This document shows, in pieces, positions 31,901-39,824 of a stretch of DNA of 63,023 nucleotides. Position numbers and translations under genes: made by a program. Position 1 is the stretch's first letter; each line of letters opens with the position of its first letter. The notes below the pieces were generated by a model that was not told where the DNA came from, searched no databases, and saw nothing but the letters and a program-made list of their open reading frames with translations. The DNA is from Thermohalobaculum sp038534135 (GTDB lineage: Bacteria > Pseudomonadota > Alphaproteobacteria > Rhodobacterales > Rhodobacteraceae), in contig JBCAXJ010000022.1 in the NCBI GenBank assembly GCA_038534135.1, positions 1 through 63,023 of the forward strand, in the 5' to 3' direction.

Positions 31901-32906
31901 AGCGCATTGCCCCCCGGTTCACGTCCCAGAAGCACGCCACATCGTGCCCGGGCGAGACGTCAGTCAGGCTGGGGTTCTTGAGCTGGCAGCCGGCCAATGC
32001 GTGCGGGCAGCGCGGCGCAAAGGGGCACGCTGTGAGAGGCTTGGACAGGATCGGCGGCTGACCCGAGATCGAGCGCAGCTTCTGGTCGCGCTCCCCCGTC
32101 AGGCTGGGCAGCGTCTCCAACAGCATGCGCGTGTAGGGATGCTGTGGGTTGGCAAACAATTCATCGACGGGTGCGTGCTCGACAATGCAGCCGCCGTACA
32201 TGACCATCACACGGTCCGCGATCCCGGCAACCACCCCCAAATCGTGGGTGATCCAGATGATGGCCATGCCGAGTTCTTCGCGCAATTTGCGAACAAGATC
32301 GAGGATCTGAGCCTGGATTGTGACGTCCAGGGCCGTCGTGGGTTCGTCCGCGATCAACACCTTCGGGTCGCATGCCAACGCAATCGCGATCATCACACGT
32401 TGCCGCATCCCGCCCGAGAACTGGTGCGGATAATCGCTCAACCGCTCGCGTGCACCTGGAATGCCGACCAGTTCCAGCAACTCGACCGCACGGTCCGTGG
32501 CCGCCCGCTTCGACAGCTTCATGTGCTTGCGCAGTGGTTCCATCAACTGGAAACCGACCGTGAAGACCGGGTTGAGCGAGGTCATCGGATCCTGGAAGAT
32601 GAAACCGATTTCACCACCACGGATCCGACGCAGATCGCGCAGTTCCAGCTTGGTCAGATCCTTGCCGTCAAAGCGCACAGACCCGCCGGCGATCTCGGCC
32701 GGTGGCATCGGCAACAGCTTCATCAGCGACATCATGGTCACGGATTTTCCGGATCCGGATTCGCCAACCACGCCAAGAAGTTCACCCTCGCGGACACTGA
32801 AACTGACGCCGTTGACGGCGTGTACGGTTCCTTGACTGGTCCGGAAGACGGTATGGAGGTTCTCGACCTCTAGAACCGGCTCCGTGTTGGCGGTGTCCAG
32901 TGACAT
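31893..32906 (-). CDS. ABC transporter ATPase (OppD/DppD-like)
   Basis: A 337-residue ATPase, first gene of the transporter operon. The start at ATG 32906 (SLDTANTEPVLEVENLHTVF) is preferred to longer frames because the family begins here. Walker A is GVVGESGSGKSVTMMSLM, Q-loop IFQDPMTSLNPVFTVG, signature SGGMRQRVMIAIALACDPKVL, Walker B LIADEPTTALDVTIQAQ and switch ITHDLGVVAGIADRVMVMYGG. The C-terminus has the Cys-rich CPFAPRCPHALAGCQ. It is divergent from the ArgE-like gene, about 170 bp away. Confidence 0.93.
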   Translation of the reverse strand: MSLDTANTEPVLEVENLHTVFRTSQGTVHAVNGVSFSVREGELLGVVGESGSGKSVTMMSLMKLLPMPPAEIAGGSVRFDGKDLTKLELRDLRRIRGGEIGFIFQDPMTSLNPVFTVGFQLMEPLRKHMKLSKRAATDRAVELLELVGIPGARERLSDYPHQFSGGMRQRVMIAIALACDPKVLIADEPTTALDVTIQAQILDLVRKLREELGMAIIWITHDLGVVAGIADRVMVMYGGCIVEHAPVDELFANPQHPYTRMLLETLPSLTGERDQKLRSISGQPPILSKPLTACPFAPRCPHALAGCQLKNPSLTDVSPGHDVACFWDVNRGAMRFD

Positions 32907-33077
32907 GCGTCCCCGATCTCGCAAGTGCAAAATCGACCGTGACCGAACACTAAGAAATGTCAACCATTGCTTTGGGAATATGAGTTTGGGTTCTTGAATT
33001 TCGAGCAGTCATGCTGCCCGGTTGACCTAGATCATAAGGCGTCCCAAGACTGATTTGCCCAAGAACGGAGACCTGAC

Positions 33078-34235
33078 ATGGCCGATATCTACACGCCCCG
33101 AGAGATGCTGGAGAAGCTGGTCTCGTTCCCGACAGTCTCACGCGAGTCGAATGTCGACCTTATGGACTTCGTCGAAGACTACCTGTCGGGGCACGGCGTG
33201 GCTTCGCAGCGTGTTTGGTCGGATGACGGCGAGAAATGTAACTTGTTCGCGCTGGTGGGCCCCGAGGAGGCAGGTGGCGTCGTCATGTCGGGGCATGTCG
33301 ATGTCGTGCCGGTCGACGGACAGGATTGGGATACGAATCCGTTCGAAGTCGTTCAGAAAGGCTCCCGTCTCTACGGGCGCGGGACCTGCGATATGAAGGG
33401 GTTCGATGCGCTCGTGCTGGCGGCGGTTCCTGCTGCGTTGAAAGCCGGCTTAAAGAAGCCGGTTCAGATCGCTCTGAGTTACGACGAGGAAACGGGGATG
33501 GAGGGCGCCTATCGCCTCGCCCCGGCGATCGCGGCCAAAATGCCGCCCGCTCAGGCTTTGATCGTTGGCGAGCCCTCGGAGATGCAGGTCGTGACCGGCC
33601 ACAAGGGTGGGCTGATGCTGCAGACGGATGTGCATGGCTACGAGGTGCATTCCTCGCTCGTGCACACCGGCGTCTCTGCAGTGATGATCGCGGCGGAGCT
33701 GGTCACGTGGCTGGAAGCACAGATGGCCGACAACGCGGCCAAGGCTGATCCGAACAATCTGTTTGTCCCTCCCTATACAACGCTGCATGTCGGCATGATC
33801 CAGGGTGGCACGGCACGCAACATCGTCGCCAAAGACTGCTGGTTCTCGACCGATGTCCGGGTGATACCCGGCGAGACGTCTGAGCACTGGGTGGAACGGT
33901 ATAAGGCGAAGATCGCAGAGGTTGAGGCAAGGATGAAGGCTGTCAATCCGGATACCGGAGTCACACTTACCCTGCGCGGCGACGTTCCCGGCTGCCGACC
34001 CCATATGGCGACCGAGGCGGAAGCGTTGTGCCGATCGTTGACCGGCGACAATGCCGAACATGTCGTCAGTTACGGCACCGAGGCCGGGATCTTTCAGGAC
34101 GAGGGGTATTCGGCCTGTATCTGTGGGCCAGGCAGTATCGAGCAGGCGCACCAGCCGAACGAGTTCATCGAGATCGCGCAACTTGACGCCGGTGAGGCGT
34201 TTATGCACCGACTGATCGAACGGCTTGCAGCGTAG
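33078..34235 (+). CDS. argE: M20 family deacylase, acetylornithine deacetylase-like
   Basis: A 385-residue zinc hydrolase. Metal ligands and catalytic residues are seen in VVMSGHVDVVPVDGQDWDTNPF (His, Asp), RLYGRGTCDMKGFDALVLAA (Asp) and LSYDEETGMEGAYR (Glu-Glu); the dimerisation domain has GHKGGLMLQTDVHGYEVHSSL; the late ligand His is in GSIEQAHQPNEFIEI. GGAGACCTGAC precedes the ATG. ArgE removes acetyl from N-acetylornithine, but in this setting, divergent from a peptide-type transporter and beside a PaiB-like gene, it could act on an imported N-acyl amino acid. The argE name is therefore provisional. Confidence 0.85.
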   Translation: MADIYTPREMLEKLVSFPTVSRESNVDLMDFVEDYLSGHGVASQRVWSDDGEKCNLFALVGPEEAGGVVMSGHVDVVPVDGQDWDTNPFEVVQKGSRLYGRGTCDMKGFDALVLAAVPAALKAGLKKPVQIALSYDEETGMEGAYRLAPAIAAKMPPAQALIVGEPSEMQVVTGHKGGLMLQTDVHGYEVHSSLVHTGVSAVMIAAELVTWLEAQMADNAAKADPNNLFVPPYTTLHVGMIQGGTARNIVAKDCWFSTDVRVIPGETSEHWVERYKAKIAEVEARMKAVNPDTGVTLTLRGDVPGCRPHMATEAEALCRSLTGDNAEHVVSYGTEAGIFQDEGYSACICGPGSIEQAHQPNEFIEIAQLDAGEAFMHRLIERLAA

Positions 34236-34277
34236 ATACGCCCAGCGCGCGCGTTCGGAATTCTCAGGAGACCATAG

Positions 34278-34907
34278 ATGTACCTGCCTGAACACTTTGC
34301 CGAGGTTGACGTTCGCGAGGTCTCGCAGATTATCGAATCCGGCCCGCTGGCATGTATCGTCGCGCAGACGGAAACCGGTCTTGTCGCCAACCATATCCCC
34401 TTGTTCGCAGGACCAGATGGCGATCTGATCGGTCACATCGCATTGGCCAATGATCTGCACCGCTTGCTTGATTTCGGGCATGAAGTTCTAGCGATTTTTC
34501 AGGGCGATGACGCTTATGTCTCTCCGAATTTCTATCCGGGGAAGACCGATCATCACCGTGTCGTACCGACGTGGAACTATCAGGTTGTCCACGTTCACGG
34601 GACGATCAGCTTTCAGCACGATGTAGTGTCGAAACATCGGGCGGTGGCGTTGTTGACGCGTATGCACGAGCGCCGCCTGAACGGGGATGAGGCCTGGCAG
34701 ATGCGTGACGCACCGCAGGACTTTGTGGACGACATGCTCGCGAATATCGTCGCGCTGCGGATATCGGTCTCGCGAACGGTCGCAAAATCCAAGCTCAGCC
34801 AGAACCGCGATGCGCGCGACTACATCGGCGCGATCGATGGTCTGCGGGCGAGCGGGCAGGGCAACATGGCCGATCGAATGGCCCAGAAAATGCGCGAATC
34901 ATCCTAA
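34278..34907 (+). CDS. PaiB-like FMN-binding negative transcriptional regulator family protein
   Basis: A 209-residue protein beginning YLPEHFAEVDVREVSQIIESGPL with the flavin split-barrel pattern LVANHIPLFAGPDGDLIGHIALAND, AIFQGDDAYVSPNFYPGK and VPTWNYQVVHVHGTI, then FVDDMLANIVALRISVSR. This is the PaiB family, known in Bacillus as a negative regulator with an FMN-binding barrel. The helical end fits too. It follows the deacylase gene after 42 bp (AGGAGACCATAG before the ATG), so it is cotranscribed; the pair may act on the same imported compounds. Confidence 0.85.
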   Translation: MYLPEHFAEVDVREVSQIIESGPLACIVAQTETGLVANHIPLFAGPDGDLIGHIALANDLHRLLDFGHEVLAIFQGDDAYVSPNFYPGKTDHHRVVPTWNYQVVHVHGTISFQHDVVSKHRAVALLTRMHERRLNGDEAWQMRDAPQDFVDDMLANIVALRISVSRTVAKSKLSQNRDARDYIGAIDGLRASGQGNMADRMAQKMRESS

Positions 34908-35032
34908 TCCGTCGAGGCGTCGGCGCCCATAAGTGTCTGAGGTTAATGGCCTTAAGAGTTCGGGCGGCTGGTTAGTGACTCATTAACCAGAATTTAGTAC
35001 GAATTTTACATACACAGCCGTGGGGGCTGATT

Positions 35033-35317
35033 ATGATGCTCTATGAAGAACACCCGTTCTCGCCGACGGGTCGGATTGTTCGTGTGCGCAGAGAATATCA
35101 AGCACACGTCGCAGGCCGTATTGGCGAAGTATATGCCTCATCCAGCCTGGCGCTTCGCCGGTGTGATGGATGTAACCAGTATTTCGCGCCGGTTGTTCTT
35201 GGCCCGGGCGGGGTACTTTGTTTCATCTGGCCCGAGGAAGTGATGGATGTCGCGTGGATGGAGGATGTGGCTCTGCGTGGCGAGACGGGCGCCTCTGGAG
35301 CGATACGGCCTACATAG
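35033..35317 (+). CDS. hypothetical small protein with a CxxC pair (doubtful)
   Basis: A 94-residue frame from ATGATG at 35033, behind TGGGGGCTGATT. It has RRCDGCNQYFAPVVLGPGGVLCFIWPEEV, with a CxxC and a further Cys. The composition is protein-like, but I recognise no family, and the sequence before it (34908-35032) is AT-richer than its neighbours. It may be a real orphan, an RNA leader or noise. Confidence 0.35.
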   Translation: MMLYEEHPFSPTGRIVRVRREYQAHVAGRIGEVYASSSLALRRCDGCNQYFAPVVLGPGGVLCFIWPEEVMDVAWMEDVALRGETGASGAIRPT

Positions 35318-35638
35318 GCGCTGTTTCGATCTGACTTGCGCGAGCCATTGTTCCTGCCAGCGCCAGACCTTCACGCTTCGCAGCAAGGCGACCCAAGCTT
35401 GTCGATGCGCGAGACGGCCGCCCTTACAGGTGAGACAGTCTTGAAGACAGGTATTCATGCGCTCCACCCCGTCGCGGAGGGAGTAAGCGTGCACGCTTTT
35501 GGCTTAAGTCTGGGAACACGAAGTGCTCTCACCGGACGATCGATCAACGATGATCGTAGTGCAGGACGGTTGCTATATGAATGACGCGTTTAGCGAGCTG
35601 CCGCTTAAGCAGCTCGCAGCAATCTTGTCGCAGGAGTG
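35318..35638. other. intergenic stretch, nothing convincing
   Basis: These 321 bases separate the small frame at 35033 from the L25 gene. A frame at 35336-35584 is open but shows no family motif, no ribosome-binding site and unusual composition. Near the right end is the hairpin at 35593-35617. I see no RNA gene. Confidence 0.5.
35593..35617 (-). terminator. hairpin downstream of the L25 gene
   Basis: GCGAGCTGC (35593-35601) pairs perfectly with GCAGCTCGC (35609-35617), a 9-bp stem with a 7-base loop, 22 bp past the L25 stop on the minus strand. The T-tract is poor, so it may terminate inefficiently or protect the 3' end. Confidence 0.5.
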
Positions 35639-36271
35639 TTACTCTTCTGCGGCTTCTTCGACGACTTCTTCCTCGCCGTCATCTTCGTTCTCTGCCGACG
35701 CCAAAGCAGATGGTGCAGAGATGTTGGCAATCATGAAGTCGCGATCCGTAATGGTCGGTGCGGCACCATCCGGAAGCGTGATGTCCGATATGCGGACGAC
35801 ATCGTTCACGTCCAGACCTGCCATGTCGACGACGATCTGCTCTGGAATGTTGTTCGCGCGAACCCGAAGCTCGACTTCATTTCGGACAATGGTCAGAACG
35901 CCGCCGCGCTTGATGCCCGGTGCCTCTTCTTCGTTTTCGAAGGCCACTGGGATCATCAGGCTGATCCGCGAACGCTCGGACAGCCGCAGAAAGTCGACAT
36001 GGGTCGGCAGATCCTTAACGACGTCGCGCTGAACGCCGCGGCAGATCACCGTCTGCTCGGAACCGTCCAGGCTCAGCTTGATCAGCGTCGACAGGAACTT
36101 GCCTGCTCTGAGACGCTTCAATAGGGCGGGTTGTTTCACATTGATTGCGACGGGGTCCGCGTTGCCACCATAGATGACACCGGGAACAAGTCCGTCACGA
36201 CGCGCCTGGCGGGCAGCCCCTTTGCCCGTGCCGGGACGCGTGGTGGCTTCAAGCTCGATGGTCGAGGCCAT
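35639..36271 (-). CDS. rplY: 50S ribosomal protein L25/general stress protein Ctc
   Basis: A 210-residue long form (Ctc type). The N-terminal 5S rRNA-binding domain has ASTIELEATTRPGTGKGAARQARRDGLVPGVIYGG, and the C-terminal TL5 domain has PVAFENEEEAPGIKRGGVLTIVRNEVELRVRANNIP, then DVNDVVRISDITLPDG; the tail is acidic (ENEDDGEEEVVEEAAEE). The start is the ATG at 36271, six bases after GGAG, not the upstream ATG at 36283. The peptidyl-tRNA hydrolase gene that often follows L25 is absent here. It is divergent from the hpd gene. Confidence 0.94.
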   Translation of the reverse strand: MASTIELEATTRPGTGKGAARQARRDGLVPGVIYGGNADPVAINVKQPALLKRLRAGKFLSTLIKLSLDGSEQTVICRGVQRDVVKDLPTHVDFLRLSERSRISLMIPVAFENEEEAPGIKRGGVLTIVRNEVELRVRANNIPEQIVVDMAGLDVNDVVRISDITLPDGAAPTITDRDFMIANISAPSALASAENEDDGEEEVVEEAAEE

Positions 36272-36430
36272 GTCACGCTCCATTCAGTTTTCATTCAAAT
36301 GTCGCAGCGATCCTCCAGGGGTGTAAGCGCTACGAAGCGCGGCGTGTGCCGCAGATCGGCGCCAAACGCAAGACCTGTTTGGTCAATACGGGTGCGTGTG
36401 GATCAGAAAATCGATGCGCATGCTCGTAAA

Positions 36431-36448
36431 ATGTTGCGCACGCAACAT
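36431..36448. promoter_or_regulatory. 18-bp palindrome upstream of the hpd gene
   Basis: ATGTTGCG-CA-CGCAACAT is a perfect inverted repeat of 8 bp arms, ending 43 bp before the hpd ATG and about 160 bp from the divergent L25 start. Such sites upstream of hpd are typical of Lrp/AsnC- or IclR-type regulators of tyrosine degradation; the regulator is not in the window. Confidence 0.6.
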
Positions 36449-36491
36449 ATGGTCTGTATCCGACTGACGATCATCTGATGGGAGAAACGCC

Positions 36492-37592
36492 ATGGGTCCG
36501 TATCCGCACGACGCGTCAAAGGCTGTGATCGACGGTATCAACATCGCCGGAACCGATGGGTTCGAGTTCGTTGAGTTCGCACATCCCGATCCGTCCACAC
36601 TCGAGACACTGTTCAAGTCGATGGGATACATGCCGGTCGCACGACACCGCACAAAGGACATCTGGCTCTATCGCCAGGGTCGCATCAACTACATCATCAA
36701 TCGCGAGGCCGGGAGCCATGCGGCGCAGTTTGTCGACGCTCACGGACCGTGTGCTCCGGCAATGGCCTGGCGCGTGGTTGATGCGCAGCACGCATTGAAG
36801 TGCGCGGTGGACTATGGAGCGACGGAGTACACCGGTCCCGGGAAGACTCTGGATGTGCCTGCAGTCGTCGGGATCGGCGGTTCACTGCTCTACTTCGTCG
36901 AGGACTATGATCAGGGCCGCTCACCCTATGATGCAGAGTTCGAATGGCTGGACGAACGCGACCCGCAGCCCGACGGCGCGAGCTTCTACTACATCGATCA
37001 CCTCACCCATAACGTGATGCGTGGCAACATGAGCACCTGGTACGACTTCTATGCCAAGGCGTTCAATTTCCGCGAGATCCGGTTCTTCGATATCGAAGGA
37101 AAGCTGACCGGCCTGACGTCGCGCGCGTTGACCTCACCATGCGGCAAGATCCGAATTCCGATCAATGAAAGTTCGGACGATCACAGCCAGATCGAAGAGT
37201 ACTTGAAGCAGTACAAGGGTGAAGGCATTCAACACATCGCGGTCGGCACTGAAGACATCTATGCGGCGACCGATACGATTGCTGCCGATGGCGTACAGTT
37301 CATGCCCGGACCGCCCGAGACCTATTACGAGCGATCGCATGACCGCGTGACCGGTCACGAGGAGCCAATCGAGCAGATGAAGAAGCACGGTATTCTGATC
37401 GACGGCGAGGGCGTGGTCGATGGCGGAACAACGCGCATCCTGCTGCAAATATTCTCGAAGACCGTGATCGGTCCGATCTTCTTCGAATTCATCCAGCGCA
37501 AAGGCGATGACGGCTTTGGCGAGGGCAACTTCAAAGCACTGTTCGAATCGATCGAGGAAGATCAGATCCGTCGCGGTGTGCTGCAAGCCTAG
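36492..37592 (+). CDS. hpd: 4-hydroxyphenylpyruvate dioxygenase
   Basis: A 366-residue non-haem Fe(II) dioxygenase that turns 4-hydroxyphenylpyruvate into homogentisate in tyrosine degradation. Two vicinal-oxygen-chelate halves are seen. Iron ligands are the His in FYYIDHLTHNV, the His in EGIQHIAVGTEDI and the Glu in GPIFFEFIQRKGDDGFGEGNFKALFESIE, the C-terminal signature of the family. Length and order are normal. GGGAGAAACGCC precedes the ATG and the palindrome at 36431-36448 lies in its promoter region. No hmgA or maiA follows; a MarR-type gene converges from the other strand. Confidence 0.96.
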   Translation: MGPYPHDASKAVIDGINIAGTDGFEFVEFAHPDPSTLETLFKSMGYMPVARHRTKDIWLYRQGRINYIINREAGSHAAQFVDAHGPCAPAMAWRVVDAQHALKCAVDYGATEYTGPGKTLDVPAVVGIGGSLLYFVEDYDQGRSPYDAEFEWLDERDPQPDGASFYYIDHLTHNVMRGNMSTWYDFYAKAFNFREIRFFDIEGKLTGLTSRALTSPCGKIRIPINESSDDHSQIEEYLKQYKGEGIQHIAVGTEDIYAATDTIAADGVQFMPGPPETYYERSHDRVTGHEEPIEQMKKHGILIDGEGVVDGGTTRILLQIFSKTVIGPIFFEFIQRKGDDGFGEGNFKALFESIEEDQIRRGVLQA

Positions 37593-37657
37593 GGTCTTTT
37601 GCCCGTTAAACTATTGCCGCGCACGTTCGGCATGCGCGGCAACGCTGCTTGCCGAGG

Positions 37658-38137
37658 CTACTCTTCGGCGATCTGGTCCTCAAGCCACTCGCTCGTCAGG
37701 TTGACGGCATGCCAGAGCGCATCGAGATCCTGTCCGATCGCTTCGGTCAGCGCGGCCTCGCGTTGGTCGAACCGTCCCCGCAACTCTGCGTATAGCGCCG
37801 TGCCCGCTTCGGTCAGCGCCAGCATCTTCTTGCGCTTGCTCGACGGGTTCCCCCGGGCTTCCAGCAGCCCGCGGTCGATCAGATCAGCACCTGCTCGGCT
37901 GATCTGTGCCCGGTCGATCAGCATGACCTTGCCGAGGTCCGAGACCGTGATCTCGCCGAAGATCTCGATCACCAGCATCATGCGGTAACCGGTCAGGTTG
38001 ATGCCCGATCCGGCAAGCCGTTGGGTGCCTTCGACTTCCAGCAGTTTCGCCAATCGCGAGAGCCGGAACGTCAGATGGGTGTTCAGCGCGTCACGCTTTG
38101 CGACCTGGTCGAGCAGATCGTCTGTCGAAAGGTTCAT
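37658..38137 (-). CDS. MarR-family transcriptional regulator
   Basis: A 159-residue winged-helix regulator: LNTHLTFRLSRLAKLLEVEGTQRLAGSGINLTGYRMMLVIEIFG, the recognition region TVSDLGKVMLIDRAQISRAGADLIDRGLLE, and the wing ARGNPSSKRKKMLALTEAGTALYAEL. It converges with hpd and its start faces the sulfatase gene, whose ATG lies 130 bp away on the other strand. Repression of the divergent sulfatase gene or of hpd is possible; no operator was identified. Confidence 0.9.
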   Translation of the reverse strand: MNLSTDDLLDQVAKRDALNTHLTFRLSRLAKLLEVEGTQRLAGSGINLTGYRMMLVIEIFGEITVSDLGKVMLIDRAQISRAGADLIDRGLLEARGNPSSKRKKMLALTEAGTALYAELRGRFDQREAALTEAIGQDLDALWHAVNLTSEWLEDQIAEE

Positions 38138-38267
38138 TGTGTTTCCGTTCCCAACCCGGGAACGGCCTACCAGATCGGATCTGCGCTCTCAACCGATGCC
38201 AGATTGCCAAGGCTGGACGCGGGTGTCTGGATCACGCAGAAAGACACCAGTGTTTATGGGGGTGCCG

Positions 38268-39794
38268 ATGTCGCGACCGAACTTTCTGATAATCTCGGCC
38301 GATCAGCAAAGGGCAGATTGTTTTGGGTTTGCTGGGCGCAAGATCAAGACACCGCATCTGGATGAGTTGGCCCGCGACGGGACGCGGTTCGAGGCTTGCA
38401 TAACACCATCTGTGGTTTGCCAGCCCGCACGAGCCTCGATCCTGACCGGACAACTCTGCCGGACGCACGGGGTCCATGACAACGGGATCGATCTGGATCC
38501 GGAGGTGGGGTCAAAAGGGTTTGCAGGCGCGCTGGGTGCCGACGGATATGACACTGCATTCTTCGGCAAGGCCCACTTTTCGACCTATCACACGTTTGCG
38601 CCGACCGGCACTCCAGAGTGTTTAAGGTCTTCGGCGAGCTATCCTGCCGATTGGAACGGGCCATACATGGGATTCCAGCACATCGAGATGATGCTGGTCG
38701 GGCACAACTGGTTCCTGCCCGAAAAGCCGCCCGCCGGTCAGCACTATGAGCGCTGGTTCTATGCCGATGGACGCGGCGATGAGAAAAACGCGCTGTATCG
38801 CGAGAATGCTGGCGACACACAGGACGCCGCTCAGACCTGGCATTCGAAACTGCCGGTCGCCTGGCACAACTCTACGTGGACCGCTGATCGGGCGATCGAC
38901 TGGTTGCGCCATGGCGATCACGACAAACCCTTTGTCAGTTGGGTTAGTTTCCCCGATCCCCATCATCCGTTCGATGCGCCCGAGCCCTGGTCTCGGTTGC
39001 ATGCGCCGGAAGAGGTAGACCTTCCCGAACACCGTGTCCGCGACTTTTCAAAGCGGCCTTGGTGGCACGAGGCCTCGGTCACGAGCGAACCGGAGGGGAG
39101 CACTGAGAATGTCGAGATCCGCAAGGAATACTCGCGGATCGAGCCGCAATCGGACGAGCAGTTGCGCGAGATCATCGCAAACACCTACGGGCAGCTCGCT
39201 TTGATCGACCACAATGTCGGGCGCATCCTGATTGCCTTGGCCGAGGCGGGCTTGGCCGAGAACACCTATGTCATTTACATCTCCGATCATGGGGATTGGC
39301 TGGGGGATCACGGGATGATCCTGAAGGGTCCGATGCATTTCGAAGGCCTGATCCGGGTGCCGATGATTGTGCGTGGGCCCGGAGTGCCCGCCGGGTGTGC
39401 GATCCATCAGCCGGTGTCGACCATCGATATAGGGCCGACGCTCTATGATCTCGCCGGTGTCGAACCAATGCTGCACCAGCACGGCGCGAGCCTGCGGCCG
39501 TTCCTCGAGGGCCGCGTCGCCGAGCGTGAGTATGCCCTGAACGAGTGGGAGCTTCTGCCGACCCGCGTTGGCGTGCACCTTTCTCTGCGAACGGTCCGGA
39601 CGAAGACGCATAAAATGACGGTTGATCTGCAAAGCGGCGCCGGAGAATTGTATGATCTGGTGAGCGATCCGCACGAACTGGTCAATCTGTTCGACGATCC
39701 GTCAGCATCGGACATCCGGAGCCGTTTGGAAGACTACCTTGCGCGCCGCCCGAACGACATCGGGCCAAATCGGGTGCCGGTCGGTACGGCTTAA
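38268..39794 (+). CDS. sulfatase (FGly-type), probably arylsulfatase or choline sulfatase
   Basis: A 508-residue alkaline-phosphatase-fold hydrolase. The start at 38268 (SRPNFLIISADQQRAD) follows GGGGGTGCCG; an ATG at 38256 is possible. The modification motif is CQPARASILTGQ (C-x-P-x-R), whose Cys is turned to formylglycine. The metal-binding Asp-Asp/Gln N-terminus (SADQQRADCFG) and YVIYISDHGDWLGDHGMILKG with IRVPMIVRGPGVP are typical. There is no signal peptide, so it is cytosolic. It faces the DUF3604 gene from the other side. The substrate is unknown. Confidence 0.9.
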   Translation: MSRPNFLIISADQQRADCFGFAGRKIKTPHLDELARDGTRFEACITPSVVCQPARASILTGQLCRTHGVHDNGIDLDPEVGSKGFAGALGADGYDTAFFGKAHFSTYHTFAPTGTPECLRSSASYPADWNGPYMGFQHIEMMLVGHNWFLPEKPPAGQHYERWFYADGRGDEKNALYRENAGDTQDAAQTWHSKLPVAWHNSTWTADRAIDWLRHGDHDKPFVSWVSFPDPHHPFDAPEPWSRLHAPEEVDLPEHRVRDFSKRPWWHEASVTSEPEGSTENVEIRKEYSRIEPQSDEQLREIIANTYGQLALIDHNVGRILIALAEAGLAENTYVIYISDHGDWLGDHGMILKGPMHFEGLIRVPMIVRGPGVPAGCAIHQPVSTIDIGPTLYDLAGVEPMLHQHGASLRPFLEGRVAEREYALNEWELLPTRVGVHLSLRTVRTKTHKMTVDLQSGAGELYDLVSDPHELVNLFDDPSASDIRSRLEDYLARRPNDIGPNRVPVGTA

Positions 39795-39824
39795 GGATCG
39801 CGTTGCCTTTGTCGTGCGCACATT

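Noticed and set aside
35336..35584. 82-residue frame between the CxxC protein and L25
   Set aside because: No ribosome-binding site, no motif and odd composition.
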